From positions 1 to 58,751 of the forward strand of contig CADCLV010000007.1 of the NCBI GenBank assembly GCA_902802325.1: 58,751 nt of DNA, given 5' to 3'. Position numbers and translations under genes: made by a program. The notes under the pieces were generated by a model. The model made no database searches. It was given only the letters and a program-made list of their open reading frames with translations, and had not been told where the DNA came from. Below, piece after piece: positions 15,946 through 24,069 of the stretch (its first letter is position 1; each line of letters starts with the position of its first letter). Origin of the DNA: Oscillospiraceae bacterium. GTDB taxonomy: Bacteria > Bacillota > Clostridia > Saccharofermentanales > Saccharofermentanaceae.

Positions 15946-16770
15946 TCACGCCCCCTTTCCGATAGTCTTTGTCCCCGCGGCCCACTTCCAGATGTGAAGA
16001 AGCAGGAACCAGAGAACAGAGATCAGAACGATGGTACCACCGGGTTTTAAACCGCAGTAGAAAGACAGCACCAGTCCGCCGATGGTGGAAGATACAGAGA
16101 TCACAGCCGACCAGACGATAGTAGACTTATAGCTTCTGGCCACGCTCATGGCGCCGGCAACCGGCACCACCATAAGTGAAGAAACGATCAGGGCACCTAC
16201 TGTTCTGGCAGCAATGGAAACCGTCACAGCGGTCAGGATCGTAAAGATGGCATTCACAAGGCCCACCGGAACTCCGGAAATCGCCGCTGCCTGCTCATCG
16301 AAAGAGATATAAAACAGCTCCTTATAGAGAAGGAAGAACGAAAAAAGCACGACCACCGCCAGCACGATCACGAGACGGGTCTCGAATTTACTGATGGCTA
16401 CGATCGATCCGAAAAGGAAGCTGTTAAAATCCGCCGAGCTTTTCACAAAACCTGACATAACACCAGCCAGGCCGATACCGGTAGAAAGGACGATGGCGAC
16501 CGCCAGTTCCGAATGATTCCCCAGTTTCTTGCGGATCCCTTCGATGGCAAAAGCCGCCACAACGCAAGCTGCCATAGCACCGATCACGGGATTGAATCCG
16601 CCCAGAAGTCCCAAGGCCACACCGGCCAGAGAGGAGTGGGACAGCGCATCTCCGATCAGGGAAAGACGCTTATGGACCATAACTGTACCCAGACAAGCCA
16701 CTAAAAGTGCCAGGAGAAATCCCACCAGCAGTGCCCGCTGCATATATGCGTAGTAGAAAATAGATGGCAT
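15946..16770 (-). CDS. znuB: Zinc ABC transporter permease
   Basis: A 274-residue permease of the ABC-3 (ZnuB/TroC/AdcB) family with about eight or nine membrane segments. Family features include HKRLSLIGDALSHSSLAGVALG near the N-terminus (the cytoplasmic coupling region), and SIAARTVGALIVSSLMVVP. I chose the ATG at 16770 (MPSIFYY) because GAAAGGAGGAGA precedes it and it abuts the ATPase stop codon; upstream in-frame starts lie within znuC. It works with the ATPase and binding protein encoded upstream in the same operon. Confidence 0.93.
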   Translation of the reverse strand: MPSIFYYAYMQRALLVGFLLALLVACLGTVMVHKRLSLIGDALSHSSLAGVALGLLGGFNPVIGAMAACVVAAFAIEGIRKKLGNHSELAVAIVLSTGIGLAGVMSGFVKSSADFNSFLFGSIVAISKFETRLVIVLAVVVLFSFFLLYKELFYISFDEQAAAISGVPVGLVNAIFTILTAVTVSIAARTVGALIVSSLMVVPVAGAMSVARSYKSTIVWSAVISVSSTIGGLVLSFYCGLKPGGTIVLISVLWFLLLHIWKWAAGTKTIGKGA

Positions 16771-16771
16771 A

Positions 16772-17668
16772 TTATTTCTCCTCCTTTCGCACTTCACCGC
16801 GATCATGGTGATGGGGATGCACATGCTCACGGATCACCTCGTGAGTATGCCCGTGATCGTGATATGCCTCGCAGTGGCGGCATTCCGGACAATGTTCTCT
16901 GTCGTGGACATGATCAATCTCACAGTTGGCGCAATGAATATGCGCCCCTTCTCCCTTCGGATGGCTGTGGGCATGCGCATGGATGATCTCTGCCTGCGGA
17001 AGGGCTTCTTCGTTACAGGCGCCTTCCGAAAGGCACAGTACCCGGTTGGCAAAAGGGCCGACCTTATCGATATCGTGCGTCACCATAAGGATCGTGACTT
17101 TTTTCTCAATATTGATATGGTGAAGGATGTGTAAGAGCCGGTCCACAGATTCCGCATCGACGCCGACCGTCGGCTCATCGAGGATCAGCACTTCCGGATC
17201 TCCGGCCAGAACTCTGGCCAGCATCACCCGCTGCTGCTGACCGCCGCTGAGCTCTCCGATCAAGGCTTTCCGCTTCTCTTCCATGTCCACTAAAGCCAGT
17301 GCTTTCTGAACTTTCTCTTTCTGCTTTTTCCCGGCAAAGCGGCCAAATCCGATTTCCTTATAAAGGCTGCTCATGACGATCTCTTCACAAGTCGCCGGGA
17401 AAGCCGCTGCCCGGGAACCGCCATTTTGCGGAAGATAGCCGATCCGGCTGTCTTTCAGGGAACGGACTTTCTTTCCGGAGATCAATATCTCTCCGGACGT
17501 CGGAGAATTGACGCCCAGAAGCAGCTTGACCATGGTGCTTTTTCCCACGCCGTTATCGCCGATAATGAGGGCAAAATCTCCCTTCTGCACCGAGAAATTC
17601 ACATGTTCCAGGATCATGTCCTTTGTATATCCGAAGGAAAGATCCTTCACTTCGATGACTTTTTCCAT
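16772..17668 (-). CDS. znuC: Zinc ABC transporter ATPase with His/Cys-rich C-terminal tail
   Basis: A 298-residue ATPase of which about 220 residues form a normal ABC domain: Walker A GDNGVGKST (37-45), signature LSGGQQQ (140-146), Walker B LILDEP (161-166), H-loop VTHD (196-199). The remaining roughly 75 residues are a tail with about 19 His and 5 Cys, including CANC and CPECRHC clusters and HPHHHD. Such a tail should bind several zinc ions on the cytoplasmic side, perhaps to sense or buffer incoming zinc; that function is inference. Typical ZnuC/AdcC proteins are 230-260 residues, some with short His tails. The ATG follows AAAGGAGAAG and lies 11 bp after the binding-protein gene. Confidence 0.94.
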   Translation of the reverse strand: MEKVIEVKDLSFGYTKDMILEHVNFSVQKGDFALIIGDNGVGKSTMVKLLLGVNSPTSGEILISGKKVRSLKDSRIGYLPQNGGSRAAAFPATCEEIVMSSLYKEIGFGRFAGKKQKEKVQKALALVDMEEKRKALIGELSGGQQQRVMLARVLAGDPEVLILDEPTVGVDAESVDRLLHILHHINIEKKVTILMVTHDIDKVGPFANRVLCLSEGACNEEALPQAEIIHAHAHSHPKGEGAHIHCANCEIDHVHDREHCPECRHCEAYHDHGHTHEVIREHVHPHHHDRGEVRKEEK

Positions 17669-17679
17669 CTTCTTCTCCT

Positions 17680-18681
17680 TTAGGCAAAAGCCTTCAAAAT
17701 CGAATTCAAATTATCCCGCATTACGGAGAAATATTCTCTTCCGCTATCTATATCTTCTTTTGTCAGTCCATCCAGAGGCGATAAAGCCGCGGTCTGGCAT
17801 CCTGCCTCATCGGCAATGGTCTTGGCCACTTTCGGGTCCACCAGTTCTTCGAAGAAAATACATTTGATGTCATACTCTTTTGCCATGTCGATGATCTCCC
17901 GCATTCTGGCCGCATCCGGTTCCTGGTCCGCCGACACGCCCTCGATCCCGATCTGTTCCAGACCATATGCGTGACATAAATATCCATAGGCCTCATGGGC
18001 CACCACTATATGTTTTCCAGTGTAGGGAGAAAGGGCAGCACGGTATTCCGCATCCAGTTTGTCGCATTCCTGGGAAGCAGCCTGAAAATTCTTCTCGTAG
18101 ATCTCCGCGTGTTCCGGATCAGCCTTTTTCAAGGCTTCCATAATGGTGCGCATTTCGATCTTGGCATTTTCCGGACTAAGCCACACATGGGGATCAAATT
18201 CACCATGGTGGTGATGCCCCTCTTCGTCATGATCTTCATGCTCGTCCTTGTGGTCATGCTCCTCATGTTCCTCGTCATGATCGATCTTCAAGAGCTCAAC
18301 TTCGCAGGAGGCTTCCACGATCATCAGATCCTTATTCTGCACGCTTTGGGTAATATCTTCTGCCCAAGTCTCCATGCCGGCTCCGTTATATACGAACATG
18401 TCCGCTTCTTCCAGCACGAGCATATCCCGGGAGGACGGCTCCCAGGTATGCGGCTCCGTTCCTGAGGGTACCAGCATCAGGACTGCCACCTGATCTCCGC
18501 CCACTTTCTGGACAAAATCATATACCGGATAGATCGAGGCCACGACCTTGACCTTTCCTTGCGCTTCTTTTCCGAATCCTCTCCGGCATCCCATGCCCAA
18601 GCCGGCAATGCCTGCCATCATGCTCAGAACAAGCATGCGGGCGAGTCTTCTTTTCAGTTTTCCTGTTCGTTTCTGCAGCAA
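17680..18681 (-). CDS. znuA: Zinc-binding lipoprotein of the ABC transporter (ZnuA/AdcA/TroA family)
   Basis: A 333-residue solute-binding protein of cluster 9. It has an N-terminal signal region with a weak lipobox (GMGC), the start VVASIYPVYDFVQKVGG, the PSGTEPHTWEPS site with its metal-ligand His, an acidic His-rich loop (about residues 145-165, HDHKDEHEDHDEEGHHHHG) typical of zinc binders, DPHVWLSP, and the late FFEELVDPK. It captures zinc and hands it to ZnuB. The start is TTG at 18681 with AAAGGAG 9-10 nt upstream. It is the first gene of the operon, directly behind a promoter with a Zur-type box. Confidence 0.93.
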   Translation of the reverse strand: MLQKRTGKLKRRLARMLVLSMMAGIAGLGMGCRRGFGKEAQGKVKVVASIYPVYDFVQKVGGDQVAVLMLVPSGTEPHTWEPSSRDMLVLEEADMFVYNGAGMETWAEDITQSVQNKDLMIVEASCEVELLKIDHDEEHEEHDHKDEHEDHDEEGHHHHGEFDPHVWLSPENAKIEMRTIMEALKKADPEHAEIYEKNFQAASQECDKLDAEYRAALSPYTGKHIVVAHEAYGYLCHAYGLEQIGIEGVSADQEPDAARMREIIDMAKEYDIKCIFFEELVDPKVAKTIADEAGCQTAALSPLDGLTKEDIDSGREYFSVMRDNLNSILKAFA

Positions 18682-18704
18682 TTTCTTTTGCTCCTTTTTT
18701 CTTT

Positions 18705-18721
18705 TTGCGAATGATTCGCAA
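18705..18721 (-). promoter_or_regulatory. Zur/Fur-type operator
   Basis: Perfect palindrome TTGCGAATGATTCGCAA (8-1-8). Its inner 7-1-7 layout matches the architecture of Bacillus Zur boxes. It starts 11 bp downstream of the -10 box, so bound repressor would cover the transcription start region. Zinc-loaded Zur is the obvious ligand. Confidence 0.85.
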
Positions 18722-18732
18722 TAGCAAAAGCC

Positions 18733-18761
18733 AGTATACTCACTATACCTATGAAATGCAA
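18733..18761 (-). promoter_or_regulatory. Promoter of znuA-znuC-znuB-zur
   Basis: TTGCAT (18756-18761), 17-bp spacer, TATACT (18733-18738) on the minus strand, followed by the operator at 18705-18721. A second TATACT on the plus strand at 18806-18811 may serve the divergent carboxypeptidase gene, but it lacks a convincing -35. Confidence 0.85.
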
Positions 18762-18852
18762 GGCTTTTTAATGAAAGTGAAACACAATTCCCAAGGCTCT
18801 TGCGATATACTGTAGGAAGTAAAACTGTGGAAAAAGAACGAAAGAGGTATCT

Positions 18853-19782
18853 ATGAAACGGGGGATCCGGTTAATCGCATTACTGACCACTTGTGCATTT
18901 TTGTGCCTGCCCGGTGTTGCTTGCAAGAAAGAAGAATCTTCTTCAGGCCCGGAAAGTTCTCAAAGTACTGTTGCCACTTCCGGCGCCACGGACACTTCCG
19001 ATTCCACTTCCGATGCCGCTTCCGAAACGTCTTTCACTCCGACACCTTCGCCGGAGCCGACTTCGACTCCGACACCTGAATATACCCCGACACCGTCCCC
19101 TTCTCCCACGCCTGTTCCGGAATATGTGGAACCCATTATCGAAGGCGGCGCCGTCTGGTATAACGGTTACGTTGATCCGCGTACTGTCCGGGCCGAACTG
19201 GTTTCCAATCCGGATGACATCGCCGTACTGGTCAACAAGTACTACGCAAGTCCCGAATGGTATGTGCCGGAACTGGTATATGCCAAATATTCCGACAGCC
19301 AGCAGCTTCGTCCGGAAGCCGCCGCAGCCTGGGAAGCCATGCATGATGCATGTATGGCAGATATCGGCGAAGATCTGTATCTGATCTCCGGATACCGTTC
19401 CTGGGAGACCCAGACTTATAGTTTTAATAATGCCATCACAAGAAGAGGCCTGGATAAGACCTGCTGCAAAAATGCCTATCCGGGCCGTTCCGAGCACCCC
19501 TTGGGACTTGCTTTGGACATCAACATCAAGAGCGATCCGGAGATCCGGGATAATTTCGTCTATACTAAAGCCGGTCAGTGGGTCCTGGAACATGGCCACG
19601 AATACGGCTTCATCTGGCGTTATCCCCAGGATTATGGACATATTACCGGCTACGGTGTGGAAGGCTGGCACTTCCGCTATGTAGGTGTAGATGTAGCAAC
19701 CGAGATGCACGACAACAACATTATGACGCTGGAGGAATACTACGGAAAACCGCAGATCCTTCCGACGGACTATAACGAGTAA
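18853..19782 (+). CDS. D-alanyl-D-alanine carboxypeptidase lipoprotein (VanY/M15 family)
   Basis: A 309-residue extracytoplasmic zinc peptidase that should trim peptidoglycan stem peptides. It has a signal peptide with a candidate lipobox (GVACKK), a Ser/Thr-Pro linker (TPTPSPEPTSTPTPE), then the M15B domain: SGYRSWETQ, the zinc ligands in SEHPLGLALDI (His, Asp) and the final WHFRYV His. The ATG has AAAGAGG upstream. It is followed 13 bp later by the metallo-beta-lactamase-fold gene in a likely two-gene unit. Endopeptidase versus carboxypeptidase activity (LdcB versus VanY) cannot be separated by sequence reading. Confidence 0.9.
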   Translation: MKRGIRLIALLTTCAFLCLPGVACKKEESSSGPESSQSTVATSGATDTSDSTSDAASETSFTPTPSPEPTSTPTPEYTPTPSPSPTPVPEYVEPIIEGGAVWYNGYVDPRTVRAELVSNPDDIAVLVNKYYASPEWYVPELVYAKYSDSQQLRPEAAAAWEAMHDACMADIGEDLYLISGYRSWETQTYSFNNAITRRGLDKTCCKNAYPGRSEHPLGLALDINIKSDPEIRDNFVYTKAGQWVLEHGHEYGFIWRYPQDYGHITGYGVEGWHFRYVGVDVATEMHDNNIMTLEEYYGKPQILPTDYNE

Positions 19783-19795
19783 AGGAACGACACCT

Positions 19796-20482
19796 ATGCT
19801 GATCCACAGAGACGGGCTTTACCAGTTCTTCAATATCGGCGGCAAGAACTATAACTGCTATTGTGTGATGTACAAAGACAAAGCAGTGATGATCGATTGC
19901 GGTCCGTCCTGCGATCGGGAAGCCATTGAGAAAAACCTGCAAAAGGACTTCATTTTCGGTATCGATGCCATTATCCTGACTCATGCTCACGGAGATTCTG
20001 CCGGAAATGCCGAATACTTTTCGATGTACTTTAACTGCCCGGTCTACTGCATGAAGATCTCGGTCGACTATGTAAAAAAAGGCAGCTGCAAGCGTCCCGG
20101 GAAAGATCACCCGTATGTAAAAAAAGCCGGTGCCGCCGGCAAAGTCGTCGGACTTCTTCCGGCTTTCGTTCCCTACGAAGCATGCCAGGCCGTAGATGCC
20201 CTGACCAGTATCAAAACCAAAGAACTTCTCGGAGAAGAAGTTTCCCTTCTTATGACCCCCGGTCACACAATGGATTCTCTCTCCCTGAAGATCGGAGACG
20301 TAGCCCTGATCGGTGATGCCGCCCAGTTCCATAAACGTGTCCTGGCGCCGGTATTTGTCGACGATGAAGAACAGCTTAGAAATACTTGGGAAACGCTTCT
20401 TTCCCAGAAATGCAAATACTATCTCTCCGCCCACGGCAGAGCCTTTTCCTTTGAAGAATGGCTCAAGCCATCGGATCAGTAG
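19796..20482 (+). CDS. Metallo-beta-lactamase-fold hydrolase with an altered metal site
   Basis: A 228-residue cytoplasmic MBL-fold protein of the glyoxalase-II-like group. Ligands for the first metal are seen at His63 and His65 of the THAHGDS motif and at His157 (TPGHTMDS), the bridging Asp at 174 (GDAAQF) and a late His213 (SAHG). The second His of the usual HxHxDH motif is Ser68 here, so the second metal site is incomplete. Substrate unknown. It sits 13 bp after the carboxypeptidase gene with AAGGA in front. Its stop overlaps the convergent lipoprotein gene by 7 bp. Confidence 0.85.
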   Translation: MLIHRDGLYQFFNIGGKNYNCYCVMYKDKAVMIDCGPSCDREAIEKNLQKDFIFGIDAIILTHAHGDSAGNAEYFSMYFNCPVYCMKISVDYVKKGSCKRPGKDHPYVKKAGAAGKVVGLLPAFVPYEACQAVDALTSIKTKELLGEEVSLLMTPGHTMDSLSLKIGDVALIGDAAQFHKRVLAPVFVDDEEQLRNTWETLLSQKCKYYLSAHGRAFSFEEWLKPSDQ

Positions 20483-22674
20483 TTTTCCTGAATATATAAA
20501 GTAATGCGTTTATCTAAAGAATCCGCCACTTGTTCCGGCGTGCGGTTCTGCACGTAGTAGCTTTCGATCTCATCGTAGATGATTTCCGTCACTCCCACGT
20601 CAGATACCACAATCGAATCTGCTTTATCACAAGTAGAAAGATATTTCAAAAGGATGTCCTGATCTGCCGGAGCATTCTTCCCTACCCAGCTTTTTAAGAA
20701 CGGATCCGTAACTTGATCCGGATGGGAAACCGTATCCACAAGGATCTCTCTCCCTTCTTTCGTTACAGGAATCTCGCCTTGGGACAATACCTTTTTCTGG
20801 ACGACAGGAGAAAGCAATTGTTTCAAGACCTCCCAGCAAACATCCTGATTTGCCGCTGTACTTGAAATTGCCAAAGAACAGTCCGGGATGGCCGGATAGA
20901 TCAGACCTTGTAAAGACGGATAACCGATGAAAGTAAAGTCTTCCCGATAGGTATCGTAACGTATAGCTTCATCATAGAAGTCTCCAAAAAACATGGGGAA
21001 TTTCAGAAACTTTCCATAGATGACATCCTCTTCATCCGCTATTGTCCGCACTTCTTCCGGAAGAGTCAGTATCTCCTTCACAAGCTCGAGAAGTTCTTCA
21101 TGCGTGATTTTTCTTTTCCCGTCATACACACCCCAAAGATCTTCGATTCGGTACTGAAGCGCCTCAACCAACACCCTGGCCGGCCAGTTATCAGAAAAGA
21201 CCGTATCTTTTTCTCTGGCATATTGATAAAGCGAGGTGAAGGATGTATCTGTCACCTGATCCAGATCACTCTGAAGCATGAAATATCCATCCATTCTGTA
21301 CCCTGCAAACATCGAAAAGCAGGTGTTATCTTCATTAATGAGAAGACGATGGGCGGTATCGGTCAGTATCCCTTCTGTATCAGACAATCCGGCCAAATAT
21401 GCAGAAAGGTCGATTACCATATCATTTCTGCCCATATAGTTGTAATCAAAAGCCGCTCCATAGAATATATCCGGTGCGTTCCCTTCTTGAAAATACTGCA
21501 TCAGCTTAAGTTTTCCTTTTCGCTGCTCCTCAAAAGAATCGCCTGTAAATCGGGTGCTGTAATCTTCTAAAATAATGCGGTATTTTTTACTTTCCACATT
21601 GAACTCATACACCATCCAGGAAAGGAGCTCATCCTGAAAAACCCCGTAACCGCCGATCCGGATGATCTCCTTCGACGCCAGGTCAATAGACGGATCATAC
21701 CGGAAAAAGAGGATCTGCGCGGTTCCATCTGCATAGATATAACCCAAAGCAAAACGCTCTTCATCCAGGCTGAAATACTCGCTCACGAAATACAGGCTGC
21801 TTCTGGGCGGCTGAATATCGATAGCATTCCGGTCAGCCAGACACTGCACCTGCATTTTTGTCAGATCCACCCTGTATTCCCCATCTGGATGAAAGATAAA
21901 GCTGCCGGACAAATTCACACCATCAATTCCGATATCTTCAGATGCGGCAATAAGAGTGCATTTCCCGGTACTGAAATCCACTTCGTGATAGGCATATTCC
22001 CCCATATCGACTTCTTCGATCACGAAAAAACGGCCATCTTGTTCAAAGAATCCCGGTGCATCTATATAGCATCCGAAACCTGTATTTAATTTGCTTACAA
22101 GGGTTCCATCGGGTTTATAGCGGGAAAGTGAGGAAAGTCCGCCGATCACAAATCCATCTGAAATGGGCACCACGTAATACGGTTCGAAATCTGTCTCAAC
22201 CGTTCTTGTCTGTTCCCCGGTCTTTTTATCCAGAAATACAACAGTCCGATGCTCGTCATTTTTCTCAATCGCAGGATCAGTTAAATCTGCATTCCTATAC
22301 CCCAGAAACACATATTCATTTTCCAGAACCGCACAGGGGACCTGGTTTCCCAATATCTCAAGAGTATACTTCAAATTGCCTTTTTCATCGACGGTGTAGA
22401 TATCTGTGATCTGATTTCGTATCTCCCTTTTTTCATTGTATTCAGTATACAGGATCACTACACAGCTATTCTCTTCTCCGTCCGGCATCACGGAATAGTT
22501 CCCGATCTCAAATCCTTCTTTTACAGGGATCTCAAAAGACACCGACGCATACGCCTCCGAGTTATAGTGCACCAGATCTTTCTTCGGAAGTTGCTTCTTA
22601 CAAGAACTTAAAGAAAGAGGGAGAAGCGAGATACACAACAAAAGAGCGAAAACCCGGGTATGAACGCGCATCAT
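20476..22674 (-). CDS. Large lipoprotein: propeller-like N-terminal half and family-1 solute-binding C-terminal half
   Basis: About 732 residues. The start used (ATG at 22674, an adjacent ATG at 22671 is equally possible) is preceded by GAAGAGG and leads straight into a lipoprotein signal with lipobox LSSC. Residues about 40-380 are repeated beta-strand units of the kind DGTLVSKLNTG, typical of a propeller. From about residue 400 the sequence resembles extracellular sugar-binding proteins: LMQYFQEGNAPDIFYG, MVIDLSAYLAG, SLAISSTAANQDVCWEVLKQ. This domain pairing is unusual. No sugar ABC permease is near, so a sensor or scavenger role is possible. It follows another lipoprotein by 13 bp and overlaps the MBL gene at its 3' end. 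Confidence 0.8.
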   Translation of the reverse strand: MMRVHTRVFALLLCISLLPLSLSSCKKQLPKKDLVHYNSEAYASVSFEIPVKEGFEIGNYSVMPDGEENSCVVILYTEYNEKREIRNQITDIYTVDEKGNLKYTLEILGNQVPCAVLENEYVFLGYRNADLTDPAIEKNDEHRTVVFLDKKTGEQTRTVETDFEPYYVVPISDGFVIGGLSSLSRYKPDGTLVSKLNTGFGCYIDAPGFFEQDGRFFVIEEVDMGEYAYHEVDFSTGKCTLIAASEDIGIDGVNLSGSFIFHPDGEYRVDLTKMQVQCLADRNAIDIQPPRSSLYFVSEYFSLDEERFALGYIYADGTAQILFFRYDPSIDLASKEIIRIGGYGVFQDELLSWMVYEFNVESKKYRIILEDYSTRFTGDSFEEQRKGKLKLMQYFQEGNAPDIFYGAAFDYNYMGRNDMVIDLSAYLAGLSDTEGILTDTAHRLLINEDNTCFSMFAGYRMDGYFMLQSDLDQVTDTSFTSLYQYAREKDTVFSDNWPARVLVEALQYRIEDLWGVYDGKRKITHEELLELVKEILTLPEEVRTIADEEDVIYGKFLKFPMFFGDFYDEAIRYDTYREDFTFIGYPSLQGLIYPAIPDCSLAISSTAANQDVCWEVLKQLLSPVVQKKVLSQGEIPVTKEGREILVDTVSHPDQVTDPFLKSWVGKNAPADQDILLKYLSTCDKADSIVVSDVGVTEIIYDEIESYYVQNRTPEQVADSLDKRITLYIQENY

Positions 22675-22687
22675 CTCATACCTCTTC

Positions 22688-23977
22688 TCATCCCGGATCA
22701 TGTAAATGAGGAAAGAGTTTCTCATTTTTCTGATATCCGTATTCATCCGAGAAAAGGGATTCACCGGTAACTGCATTGACCATTACCATGCCATTTCCCA
22801 CTATGGAATCATTATCCGGATCAGTAACGGTATAGTACACCTCCCATACCGGAACAAGTGTCAGTTCTGTTTCCGCATGCTTCTTTTCAAAATCCGTATC
22901 TCCCGGTTCCAGCTGAGGTGTCGGATCCAGCACAGCATAAGACAATTCCATGCAATAGACAACAATATCCTTTCCCCAAATATCACTCAACGGCTCCTTA
23001 GAAGGATCAGAAGATCCCATGGTGACAGCCTTAGGGTCATATTTCAATGCTTTACCGATTCCATCCATACACGAATAAGGATCAACGATTATCTGATCCG
23101 TCAAAAATGCTTCCAGAACTTCGTATCTCTGTGATTCATATTCCACCATACACGTATGCCCGGGATTTGTGATCACCGCACCGCTATACCGTCCGTTAGC
23201 GTACATATCCGGAAATCGGGCTTCGTCGATCACTCCTTTCCAGGAAAGCGTCTTTTCCCTAGGGCTGGAAACTGTCCCATAAAGCGGAATGTTATCCACA
23301 TACTGAATGCATAAACGGGAATAATCCAAAGAAGAAATATCAGACGGCACTTGAAAACCTTCGCTTTTCTGTGCTGCTGCTTCCCACGGAAAATCGTGGA
23401 TCTGATAAGTCCACATCAGTATCTCACTATTCGGGTCCACATCATATAGTTCAATAAACTCTTCAGAATTTTGAATCTGAGAGAGCGCGACGACTTGCAC
23501 GTTATATAGATTTTCCAAAATCTTATCCCGACTTAATATCTGATATTGATTGACATTCATATCCCCCTTCGCTTGCTGGGAGAGAATGAAAGGATATCCA
23601 ACACACCAACCTCTTACTATATTCATTCCATCGAGATGCCATGTTTCCTCATCCAATAAATGTGGCATAACCTGACCGTACTTTGCATGGTATACACTCA
23701 CGGAGTCATGTCCATAATCGGCAACTACCATATTCTCTTTGAATTGGAGATTGAACCCAAAAGAAGAGGGCTTAATAGATCCGCCCCACGCCGAAGTCTC
23801 CGTTGTTGTTTCTTCTGACGAAGAACTCTCCACTGCCGTTTCTTGAGCAGAAGAAGCTGAAGAAATATCTGAAGACTTCGTATACCGGCTTTCCGTTTCA
23901 GCATTTGCTTGAGTACAAGAAGTCAGGAATAAGAGTGCACAAAGAAACGATACATTTCTTAGCCATCTGCTTTTCAT
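22688..23977 (-). CDS. Lipoprotein of unknown function
   Basis: About 429 residues. The start at 23977 (MKSRWLRN) follows AAGGAGGAGAAGCA; upstream in-frame starts lack a binding site. A lipoprotein signal ends at LTSC, followed by a Ser/Glu/Thr-rich linker and about 370 residues of mature domain. The C-terminal part (PVWEVYYTVTDPDN..., MVMVNAVTGESLF) reminds me of PepSY-like or YycH/YycI-type repeats, in which a conserved aromatic-rich strand precedes an NAxTGE loop; this is a weak resemblance. It shares a promoter and unit with the larger lipoprotein downstream. Codon use looks more AT-rich than the neighbours by eye. Confidence 0.75.
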   Translation of the reverse strand: MKSRWLRNVSFLCALLFLTSCTQANAETESRYTKSSDISSASSAQETAVESSSSEETTTETSAWGGSIKPSSFGFNLQFKENMVVADYGHDSVSVYHAKYGQVMPHLLDEETWHLDGMNIVRGWCVGYPFILSQQAKGDMNVNQYQILSRDKILENLYNVQVVALSQIQNSEEFIELYDVDPNSEILMWTYQIHDFPWEAAAQKSEGFQVPSDISSLDYSRLCIQYVDNIPLYGTVSSPREKTLSWKGVIDEARFPDMYANGRYSGAVITNPGHTCMVEYESQRYEVLEAFLTDQIIVDPYSCMDGIGKALKYDPKAVTMGSSDPSKEPLSDIWGKDIVVYCMELSYAVLDPTPQLEPGDTDFEKKHAETELTLVPVWEVYYTVTDPDNDSIVGNGMVMVNAVTGESLFSDEYGYQKNEKLFPHLHDPG

Positions 23978-24024
23978 TGCTTCTCCTCCTTCCATCATGC
24001 CGAAAACCTGTGTTGGTTTTTTTA

Positions 24025-24053
24025 ATAGTAGCATCTGAAAAAAACAACGTCAA
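24025..24053 (-). promoter_or_regulatory. Promoter of the two-lipoprotein unit
   Basis: TTGACG (24048-24053), 17-bp spacer, TACTAT (24025-24030) on the minus strand, immediately after the stop codon of the FtsX-like permease gene. It shows the lipoproteins can be transcribed apart from the transporter. Confidence 0.75.
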
Positions 24054-24069
24054 ACCTGGCTCATTTCAC

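Noticed and set aside
18806..18811. Full promoter for the carboxypeptidase gene
   Set aside because: TATACT is present but no -35-like hexamer lies 16-18 bp upstream, so I mention it only as a possible -10.
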